Shown here one piece after another: positions 35,291 through 46,600 of a DNA stretch of 64,000 bases (positions within the stretch are counted from its first letter, which is position 1; every line of letters begins with the position of its first letter). Where the stretch lies: contig JANCYW010000008.1 in the NCBI GenBank assembly GCA_026184775.1, positions 124,001-188,000 of the forward strand, read 5' to 3'. The stretch comes from Cyanidium caldarium. Lineage: Eukaryota > Rhodophyta > Bangiophyceae > Cyanidiales > Cyanidiaceae. Under the pieces are notes generated by a model that saw only the letters and a list, made by a program, of their open reading frames with translations, was not told where the DNA came from and searched no databases. The position numbers and the translations under genes are program-made.

Positions 35291-36469
35291 GTGCCGGACA
35301 TGACAGAGTGCACCTCCCCTCTGGCGTTTTGTGTGGCAGGTGCGCGGCCGACCACCGCGCACCGCCGGCCCGCCCGACGCTGCGAGCGACCGCTACTCCC
35401 TCATCCGTCGGGACGCGCCCTCATCTCTCCTCTCCGGCGAGCGAGACTATCGATGACCGCCACCGATCCCTCCGTCGCGAGCAGCGAAGGTTCCAGGGGC
35501 TTGCCGTCGGTGCTGGTGGACATTTTGCAGCGCAAGGAACGGGAGGTGCAGCAGTTGAAGGCGGATATGGAGAGGGCCGGCGCGGAGCATCCGCTGCGCA
35601 AGCGCATGGCGCAGGCGGCTGCCGGCAACATCTGTAGCTCCACGGCATTTAGCGGGGCGATTCGCAAACCCCGCGGCACCGTGTGTGTCATCGCGGAGAT
35701 CAAGCGCCAGTCCCCCAGCGCTGGCGTGCTGGCCGAGGTGCCCGACGTGCGCTTCTACTCGCAGATGTACTACAAGGCGGGCGCGGCTGCGATATCGGTG
35801 CTGACCGACGAGGCGTTCGCCGGCACGCTCGACGATCTGCGCACGGTGGTGGAGCACCAGAAGAACTACCGGGGCAACTTTCCGGGCCCGTGCCCGGTGC
35901 TGCGCAAAGACTTTATCATCGACGAGGTGCAGATCGCCGAGGCGGCTGAAGCTGGCGCCGCCGCGGTGCTGCTTATCGTGGCTGCGCTGGGACGCGAGAA
36001 ACTACAGCAGCTGCTGCAGGCCACCGAACGCCACGGGTTGGAGGCGCTGGTGGAGGTGCACGACGAGGCGGAGCTGGAGGTGGCCAAGGCGGTGGGCGCC
36101 AAAATCATCGGTGTCAACGCGAGGAACCTGCACACCTTCGAGGTGAACCTGGATGTGTGCATGTCGCTCATCGAGCGGTTTCCCGAAGGTGTCATCGCGG
36201 TCGCCGAGAGCGGCATCAAGGAGACCACCGACGCGTGGCGCCTGCGGGATGCCGGCTTCTCGGCGCTGCTAATCGGCGAGCTGCTCATGCGCGCCTCGCA
36301 GAGCGTCAAGCATGGCGCCAACGCTTACGAGAGCAGCTACAATCAGGCGTTCGGTATCATCCGCGCCTTCCAGTCCAAGGGCAGCGTCAAGTTCGGGCCG
36401 ACCACCCTGGCGCGCGGCTACGGCATGAACGAGGGCGCCAAGGAGAGCCTGGGATATCTGGAGATGTAG
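35291..36469 (+). CDS. IGPS: Indole-3-glycerol-phosphate synthase with C-terminal extension, plastid-targeted
   Basis: Tryptophan pathway enzyme closing CdRP to indole-3-glycerol phosphate; plastid-located in plants. Catalytic segments are all present: VIAEIKRQSPSAG (Lys), ISVLTDEAFAGTLDDL, VLRKDFIIDEVQI (Lys), LVEVHDEAELEVA (Glu), IIGVNARNLHTFEV (Asn) and AVAESGI (Ser/Glu). The barrel ends at ALLIGELLMRA, where bacterial TrpC proteins stop soon after. Here ~55 more residues follow (ESSYNQAFGIIRAFQ ... RGYGMNEGAKESLGYLEM), rich in Gly/Tyr/Ser, whose function I do not recognise. The first ~55 residues are Arg/Pro/Thr-rich and look like a transit peptide; an ATG at 35453 begins the mature-like part. 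No fusion to anthranilate synthase or PRAI is present. Confidence 0.94.
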   Translation: MPDMTECTSPLAFCVAGARPTTAHRRPARRCERPLLPHPSGRALISPLRRARLSMTATDPSVASSEGSRGLPSVLVDILQRKEREVQQLKADMERAGAEHPLRKRMAQAAAGNICSSTAFSGAIRKPRGTVCVIAEIKRQSPSAGVLAEVPDVRFYSQMYYKAGAAAISVLTDEAFAGTLDDLRTVVEHQKNYRGNFPGPCPVLRKDFIIDEVQIAEAAEAGAAAVLLIVAALGREKLQQLLQATERHGLEALVEVHDEAELEVAKAVGAKIIGVNARNLHTFEVNLDVCMSLIERFPEGVIAVAESGIKETTDAWRLRDAGFSALLIGELLMRASQSVKHGANAYESSYNQAFGIIRAFQSKGSVKFGPTTLARGYGMNEGAKESLGYLEM

Positions 36470-36498
36470 GCGCCGTGAGACAGAATATATGCGGCTCG

Positions 36499-36909
36499 CT
36501 ATCGGGGGTAAAGGACCTGCGTGCGGTCGGCGCTGCAAGGTGCACGCATCCACAAAATTTGCGCCAGACCACCATCGCCCATCTCCTGCGACGGCATCTC
36601 TGCGCCTGCCATCAGGTCGCCCTCGGTGCTATGCATAGCCGTCAGCAGTAGCAACAATCCCTTGGTGGTCTGTTCCTGCTCGCGGATCTTGCGCTGCATC
36701 CGCTGCGCCAGCGTGCGCGGCAGCCGGAACAGCGTCTGCACCCGGTCGCGCACCCACGTGCGCGCCTCTGGCCGACCCCGCAACCACCGCCGATTCTGCT
36801 CCATGATCCTTCGGTATAGCCGCGGAAACCCGTACGTCCGCGCTATCATAAACAGCGTCACCTTTTTCACCACCGACAACAGCAGCAGCTTGCCGAGCAC
36901 GTTGGGCAT
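36499..36909 (-). CDS. Small basic protein of unknown function
   Basis: I do not recognise this 136-residue protein. From the preferred start (MPNVLGKLLLLSVVKKVTLF) it has an amphipathic or hydrophobic N-terminus, then a strongly basic helical part (RLYRRIMEQNRRWLRGRPEA, TLAQRMQRKIREQEQ). It ends with a less charged tail, DGGLAQILWMRAPC. The N-terminus could be a mitochondrial presequence or a membrane-associating helix. An ATG five codons earlier (36924) is possible. Support for a real gene comes from position: it is tail-to-tail with IGPS (29 bp) and head-to-head with the RPP40-like gene, in the regular pattern of this window. No known domain assigned. Confidence 0.5.
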   Translation of the reverse strand: MPNVLGKLLLLSVVKKVTLFMIARTYGFPRLYRRIMEQNRRWLRGRPEARTWVRDRVQTLFRLPRTLAQRMQRKIREQEQTTKGLLLLLTAMHSTEGDLMAGAEMPSQEMGDGGLAQILWMRAPCSADRTQVLYPR

Positions 36910-37232
36910 GGTGTCGAAGAACACTCTCCGGCGTAGCCGGTTTTCCGAGTGGACTGGCGACGGGAATCCCTAAAACATCGAGCGCAATTGACGGATCTCC
37001 TCTCGGTCACAATGGGTGTTCGAGCCCGAAGGTGTCATCGGGCCTCCCCAGACCGCATCCCGGTTTTCGGAACGACGACAGACCAGCCGCGGAAAGCGCA
37101 GCCGTCGGCGATGCGCTGTGCGGGAATCCGAAATCGGGGCGGCGATTTGCGCATTTCGGCAGGCACCGCGTCTCTCCGCGTTGCGCCTCGACTCGAAGAC
37201 GGCCCGCGGGTGCTGAGAGTGTCGGTCGAGTC
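36910..37232. other. Head-to-head intergenic region (small unknown / RPP40-like)
   Basis: About 320 bases between divergent starts. The RPP40-like frame is open back to 37032, but the part before 37233 lacks family similarity. No other feature seen. Confidence 0.4.
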
Positions 37233-38471
37233 ATGGCCAGTTGGAGACCGCAACGGGTGCCGAAACAATATTTACGGCTAGAGCATTGCTTTTCAGACGA
37301 GGCAGCACTGCAACGACGTTTCTCGCGACAGCAGCTGGTGAGCGAGATTGCGGTGGTCATTCTGGGCGATCAACGCTCAGCGGAGAATGGATGCGCACAG
37401 GTCGCAGTTGCCGCGTCGGAGGCTCTGTCGGCACTCGAATCGCTCTCGTTCCGACGACAGCGACTGACGCTACCATTATCGAAACTGGTGTCGGAGGCGT
37501 TTCTCTTTCCGCGAGGCGACGCGGCGCCCGTCGCCGCCGACGACGCCATCGTCCAGCGGCGCCCGCTAGGATGGACGGCTGTGGCCCGCGACCCGGATAC
37601 CGCACTGGTCATCAACGCCGCCGATCAACTCATAATGCGTGTCGATGAGCGCGTTTACACCGAACTGGGGTTGATCGGTCGGGGACATCGGCGCGACACC
37701 GGCAGACGCAACCGAAAACGCGTGCGCAACGGCGGCGCGGATATCGTACTGGACCTGGGCGCCGCGAGTTATCGCCCTGGCAAACGGCTGTACGAACGAG
37801 TGCAGACCTGTTTCAGTCACCTGACCCGCCCGATCGCCATCGACGCCACCACCTATTCGGGCACCGAAGTGCCTTTCCCGCACGCAGCCGACGCCGTGTC
37901 GCAGACGAGTGTGGCGCTCGTCGATGGCAGCGACGACGTGGCCGACCTGTCGGCGGCGGTGAAACGCCTGCTGCACAGTACGGCCGAGGGTGCCGACCAC
38001 GACACCGGTCGGGACGAGGCGGCGAACAGCGCCATGGAGTGGATCGGCACCCTGCTGCTGTCGACGCCCACCCTGTACCCCAATGCCGATGAACGCAACG
38101 AGTTTCTGCATCCCCTCGGAGTGTCATACTTGGACCAGAGCCGACGGCGCTGCCTCCGACGTCTGCGCTGGGACGCCGACCGCCGCTCGTTATTGCCGCG
38201 CGATTTCGTCACGCAAGTGCTGCACGCGACGTGGCGGTTGCGACAGGCGCTCGACGCGCACACCGACGTTTTGGTCATCGTGCGCACGCATGCCGCCCCA
38301 GCGAATATTGCGACGGCGTCCGCCTGTCGCGCGCCGCAGCGGACCGGCGTATTGCCGCACACCGCCGCCCAATGCCTCGCTGCATTGTTATTCGGCGACG
38401 GCCTGGCCGTTGTCGAACCGCATTCGCCTCTGCCCATTCCGGTGTTGACCGCCTCTGCCATTCCGCTCTAA
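37233..38471 (+). CDS. RPP40: Putative RNase P/MRP protein subunit RPP40
   Basis: Candidate protein subunit of nuclear RNase P (tRNA 5' processing) or RNase MRP. The diagnostic stretch is in the middle: RVDERVYTELGLIGR followed by VLDLGAASYRPGKRLYERVQ. This fits the RPP40 pattern of a Tyr-E-xLGL-xG motif, then a short strand and a PGKK/R-xxERV motif before a helix. The remainder (TYSGTEVPFPHAADAVSQTS, WIGTLLLSTPTLYPNADERN) is compatible with the C-terminal half of RPP40, including the W-x-G segment. N-terminal similarity is weak. I chose 37233 (MASWRPQRVPKQYLRLEHCF) over the upstream ATG at 37032, giving 412 residues, near the family's ~360-400. The call rests on one strong motif region, so it is moderate. 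Confidence 0.58.
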   Translation: MASWRPQRVPKQYLRLEHCFSDEAALQRRFSRQQLVSEIAVVILGDQRSAENGCAQVAVAASEALSALESLSFRRQRLTLPLSKLVSEAFLFPRGDAAPVAADDAIVQRRPLGWTAVARDPDTALVINAADQLIMRVDERVYTELGLIGRGHRRDTGRRNRKRVRNGGADIVLDLGAASYRPGKRLYERVQTCFSHLTRPIAIDATTYSGTEVPFPHAADAVSQTSVALVDGSDDVADLSAAVKRLLHSTAEGADHDTGRDEAANSAMEWIGTLLLSTPTLYPNADERNEFLHPLGVSYLDQSRRRCLRRLRWDADRRSLLPRDFVTQVLHATWRLRQALDAHTDVLVIVRTHAAPANIATASACRAPQRTGVLPHTAAQCLAALLFGDGLAVVEPHSPLPIPVLTASAIPL

Positions 38472-38485
38472 TCGCAGCATCCTCT

Positions 38486-41400
38486 CTACGACATCATCTC
38501 CCCGGCCGCCATCCACTGTTGCAATGCGTCGCCGAGCACCGCCGGCAACGCTCCCACCTCGTTCACGACCACGTAATACGGGAACGGGAAATCCTCCAAG
38601 TACCGTCTCATGTGCACCTTGCCATCGACACCCAGCTCCACCTGCTGCATCTCCACGATCGATTGGCGTCCCTGAGCGGCGCTCTCACCAGTGCGTGCGC
38701 GCACCCGATCGATCAGCACGAACGCAACGAGTTGACGGCGGGTGGCCGCATCGCGCACCAGCCGTCGCACCGCCTCGCGATCGCTCAGCCGCCCGTCCGA
38801 TATCACAAACAGCAGCTGCCACAGCTGCGCGTCGCTGGCGGCGGTCTGCCGCGAGGCGTCAAACGCTGCCAATGCGCACTGCAGCATGCGCGGCATGTCG
38901 GTCATCGGCTGCGCGAAGCGAAAACTGCACAGCAACTCGTCGGCCAGCGCGCCCGCCCCCGGAATACCCGCATGCAGCGGGTGCACCACGGTGGCATCAG
39001 CGCCGAAGCGAATCACGCCCAGCCGGCCGACTTCCAGGCGGCGCAGCGCGCTCGCCAAAAGCACCAACGCCTGCAACGACGGCGTGCCGACGCCGGCGTC
39101 GGCCATGCTCGCCGAGTCGTCCACCGCGATGAGCACGTCGTAGGCGCGGCGATCGGGACGCACGCGCCGCAACCATATGCGGTCTTTGCGGAAATCGCTG
39201 GCAAAGTACTCGATGACGCGGCGCATGTGCAACCGTTTGCCGGTGCGATAATCGCCCGCCAGGCGCGATCGCTGCGTCGGCTCCAGCACGCTCTGCAGCC
39301 GCAAGCACAACTCGCCGATGTAGGCGTCGTTGTGCGTCTCCAACGCGTTCCAGTCGGGCGGCGGTGAGGGGGGCGTGGCGAGCGCGGCATCGTCCGGTTC
39401 CGGCTCCTCGGGCGTGGGATCACGCGGTGGCGGCAGCGGCGCACGATCCGTCGACGACGACGGCGAGTCTGGCGCCAACGTCAACGCGTGGTCGGCCGTC
39501 GGGCGTCCTGATTCCGGCGCGTTATGCTCCACATCCTCTTCCTTCAGAGGCGACTCCGACATGGCCATGTTCTCTTCCGCATCGGTGGCCTCGTCGCATC
39601 GCTCCATTCCCGGCGCCTGCTGCGGCCGGTCCGTCTCGGCGGCCGCATCCCAAAACGCGTCGGACGCGTCGGCGGCGGCGTCGGGCATGCCATCGGCGAA
39701 AGCGGACAGCGGTCCGTGCGCGCTGGCGCTCACGTCTTGCACCTCGGGCGGCAGCGGTGGCTCAGGGCGCGCTGATGCCTCGGCCACCGACAGCACCTCT
39801 AGTCGCTTTCGCCACCAGGCGCGCAGATGCTCCGGCGCCATCACGTATGGATTCCCGGCCTCGGCGGCGGGCAGAGGTAATGGCGGCTGCGCCGACGCTC
39901 CCGCCCGGGCGAGTTGCCCCTCAGCGCCGCTACCCCCGTCGATGGTCACGCCGCTGGCGTCGTTCCCCGCGGCCGGTGGCGGTTGCGGCTCGGCAAGCGC
40001 CTTGCCATCGTCCAGACGGTGCTGCTCGGTATCGCCATCCTCGTCCATGTGTTCGGCGTTGGCGGTGCGCTCTTCGGCGATATCACCGATGCCGCCATCA
40101 CGGCGCTCCCGTCGAAGCTCGTTATCGATGACAAACTCGGGCGCCGGCGCCGGTGCCTCCTCTGCTGCCGCGGCCGACGATTCCACCTCTCGCCTCTCAC
40201 CCTCAACCTCTGCCTCCGCGTTGGAGGCGCCACTCCCCGCGTCGGCGCCCGCAGATGACTCCGACTCTTCCGACAGACTCGCCCCATCCCACGTGTCCCG
40301 CTCCTCATTCTCCTGCGGCTGCGCGCGCGACAGCTCCTCCCCCGAACCACTGCCACCCCTCAACTGCCCATCCTCCTCCTCCTCTTTCTCGCCGTTTTCG
40401 CTGGCGGCGCGCTGCACTCGCTCCTCTGCCTGCGACCCCAATGCGCTGTCCTCCGATGCCGGCTCCGCACCGCTTAGCGCATCCGAAGCATCCTCCTGCT
40501 CCTCCTCCCGGTCGTGCAGCGCGCTGGCGACGTCCATCTCCGCCGACACCCCCGGCGGCTCCTCGGCATCATTGTCGTCGTCCGGTGCTCGCTCGGAGAG
40601 AGCCTCGTCGTCGCTGCTGCCTTCCAGATGGCGTAGCTCCTCGAACAGATCCGCATCGCGCTCATCCACCTCGACGGGCGCGGCGCCCCGGGTATCGCCC
40701 TCGTCCAGACCGACACCCTCACGGCCGGTCGATGCTTCGGCCGCAGCGTCCGCCTCGACGGCCGTATCGAAACCGTCGCGCAGAATGTCCTCGAAGAAGA
40801 CCACCGTGCTGTGCATGACAACGAGTGCGCTGGCGTGCAAGTACAGCTGCTGCGCGATGAACAGCTGGCATGCCGGGCAGCGGCCATCGTGACACTCGAA
40901 GCGCATATCCATATCGGCGTTGGGCGACGTATCCGGCGATGCGGACCGCGGGCGCCACTCCAACATCGCTCGCAGCGGCGGCCGACGCTCCATCCAGGTG
41001 TGCCAAGTGGCCAGGCGCTCCGTCCACGAGCACTTTTCTATCGGCATCACCGCCGCCGCCGCCGCCGCCGCGGCCACGCCCGCATCATCCGGAGACGGTG
41101 CATCGACCTCCCGCAGCCGGTTCCGCAGCGCCTCCAGCGACGCTAGCGCTATCGCATCCGATGGCACATTCCCGTGCATCGCCTCTACAGTCTGCTGTAC
41201 CCGATCTACCGCTTCGCGTACATCCCCAGCGTGCCATCGCACCAACGCCACCTGCAACTGCGCATCCACCGCTTCCAAAACATTGCTCGGCCCGCCGCTG
41301 GTGGCCACCATGGCCCGCGCTTCTGCCATGGCGAATGCGATCCGGCGCCACGATCCGCCACGCGTGAGCGCGCGCCTATTGCGGCCGGTCGCCAACCACT

Positions 41401-43595
41401 GCGACAGCCGCTGTCGGTGCATCGCAATGGTGTACAGCATCGCGTCCATCAAGGCGACCGCCAGCACCACTTCGCGCTCGGGCCGGCGCGTGCCCGGTGG
41501 GGCATTCCACACCGACTCGCGCAACGCTGTCGCCCGCTCGACCGCCTCACAGAACGCCACATCCAGCGGGGTCAGGCGCGTCTCCAGGGTGCCCAACAGC
41601 TGGCCCTGAAACAGGCGCCAACGGCAGTGACAAATTTGTGCCTCGTCGGGCGGCAGTGGCACAAAGCCGTCTGTCTTGACGGTGCGCAGCACATCGCCGA
41701 CGCAACGGCGGACGGCCGTGGACGCCTCGGTGTCCAGCGTCCGCAACTGTGCCAGCCGATCGACAAGGGCGATGGCGGCGGCGCTGCGGCGGCGGCTGCT
41801 CTCCTGCATACCTGCAGCAATACGCCGCCATTCCGCCGATGCGCTTTCCAGCGTGCTCCTCGCAGCGGCATCCGCCGCCTCCCGCGTCATTGCCGCGAGC
41901 ACGCCCTCCGTTTCCTCGGCGCGGCGGCGCATCCCCGCAGCCGCTGCCGCCAGGCTCTCCCGCAACGGCGACATCACCGCCGCCAGCGGTTCACTGCCAG
42001 CACGCACCGCCTCGCGCATGGCCTGCTGCACCATCAAGTGCTGCTCCCGCACGTACGCCTGATACTTGTCAAACTCGAATCCGGGCAGCTGCTTGCCGAA
42101 CACATTCCACCGAATGCGCAGCGGGCCCGCCTGCAACCGTTGGCGCAGCACCGCCCGAGCACGCTCCATGTGCTGCGCACTGCGCTCCCCATACCGCGCA
42201 TAGAACACGTGCGCGTGCGCCAGCACTGCGGCCACTGCCGGAAGCCCGACCTCTTCGGCGTATCGTGCCAGCTGCTGTACCCACTCCAGCCAGTGCGGCA
42301 GTGTTCCCACCGTGAGCGACGCGGCCGTGCCCTCACACGCCGCCCACGCCCGCGCCGCACGCGACGTCTCCCTTTCCCAACGCTCTCCAACGTCTGGGGC
42401 CGGTTCCTCCTCATCGAACAGGGCATCGAACAGCAGAGGAAACCAACCTAGCGCCCGCTCTCGCAGCAGCGCCTCCCATTCCGCCACCCGTTGCTCGCCC
42501 TGCTGCAGTTGGTGTTGGCGACTGCGCACCACCACATGTCCTAAACGCGTCGCCAACTCCGCCACCGATGCCGCGGCCGGCGCATCGGTCACCTGCCACT
42601 CGTGCATCCACTCCAACAGCCGGTCGATGCACCCCAGCAGGTCAGGCGGCGCGCCTGCCCAGATCGGCGAGCGCAACATCTCCAGCGCCCGCCGACACCA
42701 TCCCAACATCTGCTGCAGCGCGGCGTGCTCCTCCAAGTCATCGGCCATCTCCGCGAATCGATGCGCACACGCCTCCAACACCTCCACGTAGGCTGCGGTG
42801 GGCGCGCCCCATACCAAGGCATCGTCGTCGACGGCGCGGCCTTGCTGCAAAGCGCACCGCAAATACGGAATGGCCATCCAGGCGCCGTCGGGTGCTACGG
42901 CACTGGATTCGTTCCACACCGCGGCCACCAGACTGGTGTAGGCGGCGAACGGCTGCACACAGGCGGCGCGCGTCTCCGTCACCATATTGCGGGTCGCCCC
43001 CGCAAACAGACAGTATAGTGTCCCCGGTTGACAATAACGAGCCACCAAGTCAACCTGCGGCTCTCCGTCGAGTGGCTCCCGGCAATGCATCCCGTCCAGG
43101 GACGACTGCGCCTCGGGTGATTCCTCAACGGCATCCGCCTCTGCAGGCGCCGAGATGCTGTGCTGCAGGCATTGGCGCACCAGGTATCGCAGCGCCTGCA
43201 ACCCATGGGCGGTCACTTGCGCGTGCAGCATATCCCGCCCGGCCACCAGCAGCGCACGCGTTATCGAACCGCGAGGCGCGCTCAAGCGGTCCTCGTCTGC
43301 AATGACTGCCGTTGGCGCCGCCAAAAAGCTCGGGCGCAACAGCCCCGCAACATCGGTTGTGCGCTCCTCGGCAATGGATGGTATTGCTCGTATGCAGGCA
43401 CCAAACAGCCGCTGATATAATGCCAATGCGACGCGGCCACCAGTGTCCACAAACGCCCCTAGCTCGCCGGGGCGCACCAGCTGTCGACAGCAGCTGAGCA
43501 ACAGCCGCACCGACGACGGATGATCGGGCGCCGCATCGCACACCATCGGCAACATCGTTGCGACCCGCGCCGCAAACGCCGCATAGCTCAGAGGC

Positions 43596-43626
<31 letters not shown>

Positions 43627-46600
43627 TCCGATAGAACGCCACCGCACGGCCCTGCCGCTCCAGCTGCGCCAACCGCTCGTCGTCGACCTCCACGCGGCGC
43701 ACCAACGACACCGGCGGGTCGCCCACAACGTACGCCTCACCATCCAGGGCGCGGTGGATGAGCGCATCGTCGCGAGCGCGGGCGTGTCGAATCTGCCCGC
43801 TCACCTGCTGCACCCAGTGCCGACCGATCTCGGCGACATCCAACGGCTCCACGGCCGTATCGACGGCGTCCAGCAGCGGTAGACGCTGCGCCCAGTGTCG
43901 CCATGCGGCCACGCCAGCCGTATACAACTTGGTCAAGCGCGCCGCCAGACGCCAACCGTCGTCCCGCGCGGATGCGCTCAAGCACATCCCGCCCGGCATA
44001 TTCGAAGCAGTCTCCGTGCGCAACGAAGCCACCGCCTCCAGTGCCGCCTGCACCGGCGCCACCCCGCTCCACAGCGGCAACGCCGCCTCATTCTGGTCAC
44101 CTTCACCATCCTCACCGCTCCCGGTATTCCACAGCACCGCAAACCACTGCAGCAAAAGGTCGGCGCGGGCGCCGCGCTCTACACATACCTCCATCGCACC
44201 GCCCGATTCCATATAAGCGACGCGCTTCACCGCCGCCAGCAACGCCATCGGGCACGACGGCAGGCGCTGCAATGTCCGCTGGACCGACACGGCATCCCGG
44301 GCGCCCGAGCACAGACGCGCCACCTGATGCAAGGCGATCGAGCGCTCGGTCACTGCAATGGCCCGGTCGATCACCGGAAACGATGACGCAGCGACCGACG
44401 CGCTCCCTTTCGATGCCAACGCCGACACCAGACGAGCGATTTCGGGCGCCGCCCGGCCACCGCCCGGCCGCGTCAGAGTGCACACCGCGTCGGCGGCGGC
44501 ATCCCGCAGATCATCGGGCAAATGCAAACTCTCCGCGTAGCGCTCCAGCTGCAGCAGCAGCGTCATGGAGACGTCATCGTAGGCGTTGGGCAGCAGCAAC
44601 GCTGGCAGCGGCAGCGGCACGCCATCGGCCAGCCATTCGGTGGCGTGTCGCCAGGCGGCCACCGCCGCCGCGTCGTCGGCCACGTGCTCTCGTTGCCCCC
44701 GGGCGAACAGCGCCAGGCGTTGCCGCTGAAACGCCTCCACCGAGTCGACGTGCACCGCCGCCGGCCATTCGCCCAGCGGCAGAAGCAAGCGTGTGCGCAA
44801 CGCATGCTGCCAACCCGCGCGCAGCAGCTCGTCCGACATGGCAGAAGACGACGATGTGCACACCGCGTCCACTAGCGGGCGCGTCGACGGCAGCATCGAC
44901 GGCAGGCGGGGAGCGAACGACGGCAGGCCCAGCAGCCGACAGCGTACGGCCACATCTACCACCGAACTCAGAAACAGGAACACCGACCGGAACGCTCCAT
45001 TCGCCACTACGTCCTCCCCTTCCGAGAAGAGACCGCTGTTGCCTAGTCGCGCCCAGTCGCGCTCCACCGCCGACCGCACCGGGTCATAGCGAAACGCCAA
45101 CGCGTTGCTGTGCGACCAGTCCCAGGGGCACACCGAAAGTCGCCGGCCGAGATATCCCTCTGCGGTACGCAGTGCCACCGCATCGCGTGCATCGGCCCAG
45201 CGGTGCATCGGCAGCGTCAGGTCGGCGTGCAGACAACCGCGCGCCACCGCCAACTGCCGCCGATCCTCCTCCCCGGCAACCACATCCAGCGGCACCACCA
45301 ACGACCGGTTTTGCAGCGCGCGGGAGACGCGCAACGAGCCGCGGTCTGTGGCGCTCGTGCACTGCGCGGTCATGAACACGCGAAACGATGGGTGTACCCG
45401 GAAACGCCGATCGTCCGGCGCCTCGGGCACCAATAGCTCCACGGCCGCGCCCTCCAACAGCGGATTTAACCGATCCAGCACCGCCGGCGGGCACTGATGC
45501 ACGCGGCGCAACAGCACCCACGCGCCGCGCTCAGCGGCCTCCAACAAGCGCGAGTCGCGCCACCGGAAACGCGCGGTGGGGTCATCGTCGTCGCCTCGGC
45601 GCCGAACCTGCATATAGGCAGCGGCCGCCTCCTGTACACCCGGCGGCAATACCGCCACCTCCACCTCTGCGCCCTGTCGTGCCCGCTCCCGCACCGTCAA
45701 CAACGACGCGATGCCGGACGCGTCGGTATCACCATGCACCGTCCATATCCGTCGCAGCTCCGCATCCACCGCGGCCTGCAAGTGTTCGGCAGCTTGGCGC
45801 GCCGCCTCGCGTGCGTCGACCTGCACATACCCGCCCAGCAGGTCGCTGACGTCCGTCGACGCGCTCAAAAACACCTCGTGCAGCGGTGCGCCCGTCGCCA
45901 GCGCCAGACTGTGCACGGCGCTCGCCTTGCCCACCCCGGCCGCCCCGATGACCAAACATGGCCAGGCGTTGGCCACCGCCGCCGCCATCGCCTCCACAGC
46001 GTGCATCTGGCCGCCCAACAGCTGCGGAAAGGCATCGCTACCGGGCGGCGCGCAGCTCAGTCCCACCGGGCGCAGCGGTTGCGTCTGCCGCGGCAGGGCC
46101 ACGCGTCCCACCACCAACTCCCCGGCACCGTCCGAACGCGTCTCCGGCCACTGCACATACGGACGAGATGATGCCCGGCGAGCAGGTGACGAGGCGCACT
46201 CCCCCGAGCCGGCCCATTCACGCTCACGGCTCGCATCCGCCGCATCCCCCACCATCATCGACTCCCAATCGGACGCGCTGCTGTCGGGATACCGCCGCAG
46301 CAGCGTCGCCCAGCGATGCAGCTCGCGCAGGTTCAGGCGCGCTGGCCACCGCCGCACCGCCCGCAACAGGTACGCCCGTTGCGCCGCCTCCGCCTCCGGG
46401 AATGCCGCCTCCAGAATGAGCGCGTAATCGTCGGCGGTCAGCGCCGCACAGTGCACGCTCACGAAGCGGTTCAGAAAGCTGCGCGGCAGTTGGCGGCGGC
46501 CCCAGCCGCTGCTGGGCGGATTCTGCGCCGCCAGCAGCCGGAAACCGGGCGCCGCGCACACCTCCACGTCCGACTCGGGCACCCACACCGATCGCCGATG

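Noticed and set aside
39330-40892. Ser/Ala-rich plus-strand frame of 520 codons
   Set aside because: Antisense to the acidic tract of midasin; the poly-Ser composition is just the complement of Glu/Asp-rich codons.
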